Shown: positions 6,425-6,429 of the stretch, piece after piece | Layout: each line of letters opens with the position of its first letter | How positions within the stretch are numbered: the first letter of the stretch is position 1 | Assembly (NCBI GenBank): GCA_014804915.1 | Contig: JAAUYW010000153.1 | Coordinates: 1-6,429 of the forward strand | Direction of reading: 5' to 3' | DNA length: 6,429 nt | From: Desulfovibrio sp. | GTDB taxonomy: Bacteria > Desulfobacterota > Desulfovibrionia > Desulfovibrionales > Desulfovibrionaceae | The notes under the pieces: model-generated | The model's input: the letters and a program-made list of their open reading frames with translations, nothing else | The model's database searches: none | Told to the model about the DNA's origin: nothing | Made by a program: the position numbers and the translations under genes

Positions 6425-6429
6425 GGGCA

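Noticed and set aside
6393..6429. T-box-like string AGGGCTGGCGCG in the thrS leader
   Set aside because: It matches the T-box consensus only with gaps, and the UGGN position would read UGGC, which does not suit the discriminator base expected for tRNA-Thr. The rest of the leader lies outside the window.
6361..6429. Threonine-rich leader peptide for thrS attenuation
   Set aside because: No ACN codon occurs in any frame of the minus strand between 6429 and the terminator tail.

Overview
The window holds one translation operon, read entirely on the minus strand (high to low coordinates): thrS, infC, rpmI, rplT, pheS, a small unrecognised ORF, then pheT, which runs off the left edge. This is the classic bacterial cluster for threonyl-tRNA synthetase, initiation factor IF3, ribosomal proteins bL35 and bL20, and the two subunits of phenylalanyl-tRNA synthetase. 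The DNA is moderately GC-rich. Residues in ThrRS (Ile after the zinc cysteine of the MNC motif, and the long block around HRHEKSG and QDDAHI), together with the cysteine-rich insert in PheS, recall sequences from deltaproteobacteria (Desulfobacterota, perhaps Desulfovibrio-like). That placement is from memory and is tentative.

Layout from the 5' end of the transcript. Positions 6429-6339 are the thrS leader, with a strong intrinsic terminator ending about 22 nt before the thrS start codon. An upstream segment can pair with the top of the terminator, so this looks like a possible attenuator. thrS (6338-4392) overlaps infC by 14 nt if infC starts at an AUC codon at 4405-4403. That codon lies 8 nt after a perfect AAGGAGG. 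The GTG at 4390, the obvious conventional start, has no ribosome binding site. A short gap with a GC-rich hairpin precedes rpmI (3778-3581). A 125-nt gap with several hairpins separates rpmI from rplT (3455-3087). pheS (3076-2033) follows rplT after 10 nt.

PheS and PheT form one heterotetrameric enzyme and their genes are normally adjacent. Here 383 nt separate them. The gap is mostly filled by a 111-codon ORF (2031-1696) that begins 1 nt after the pheS stop, starts with a signal-peptide-like segment and has a CGFC motif. pheT (1649 to beyond position 1) is intact as far as it can be seen.

The genes are a housekeeping set. The points of interest are regulatory (AUC start of infC, thrS leader, candidate bL20 control regions) plus the extra ORF inside pheST. 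I see no mobile element, CRISPR array, RNA gene or plus-strand gene; the long plus-strand ORFs are shadows of the minus-strand genes.
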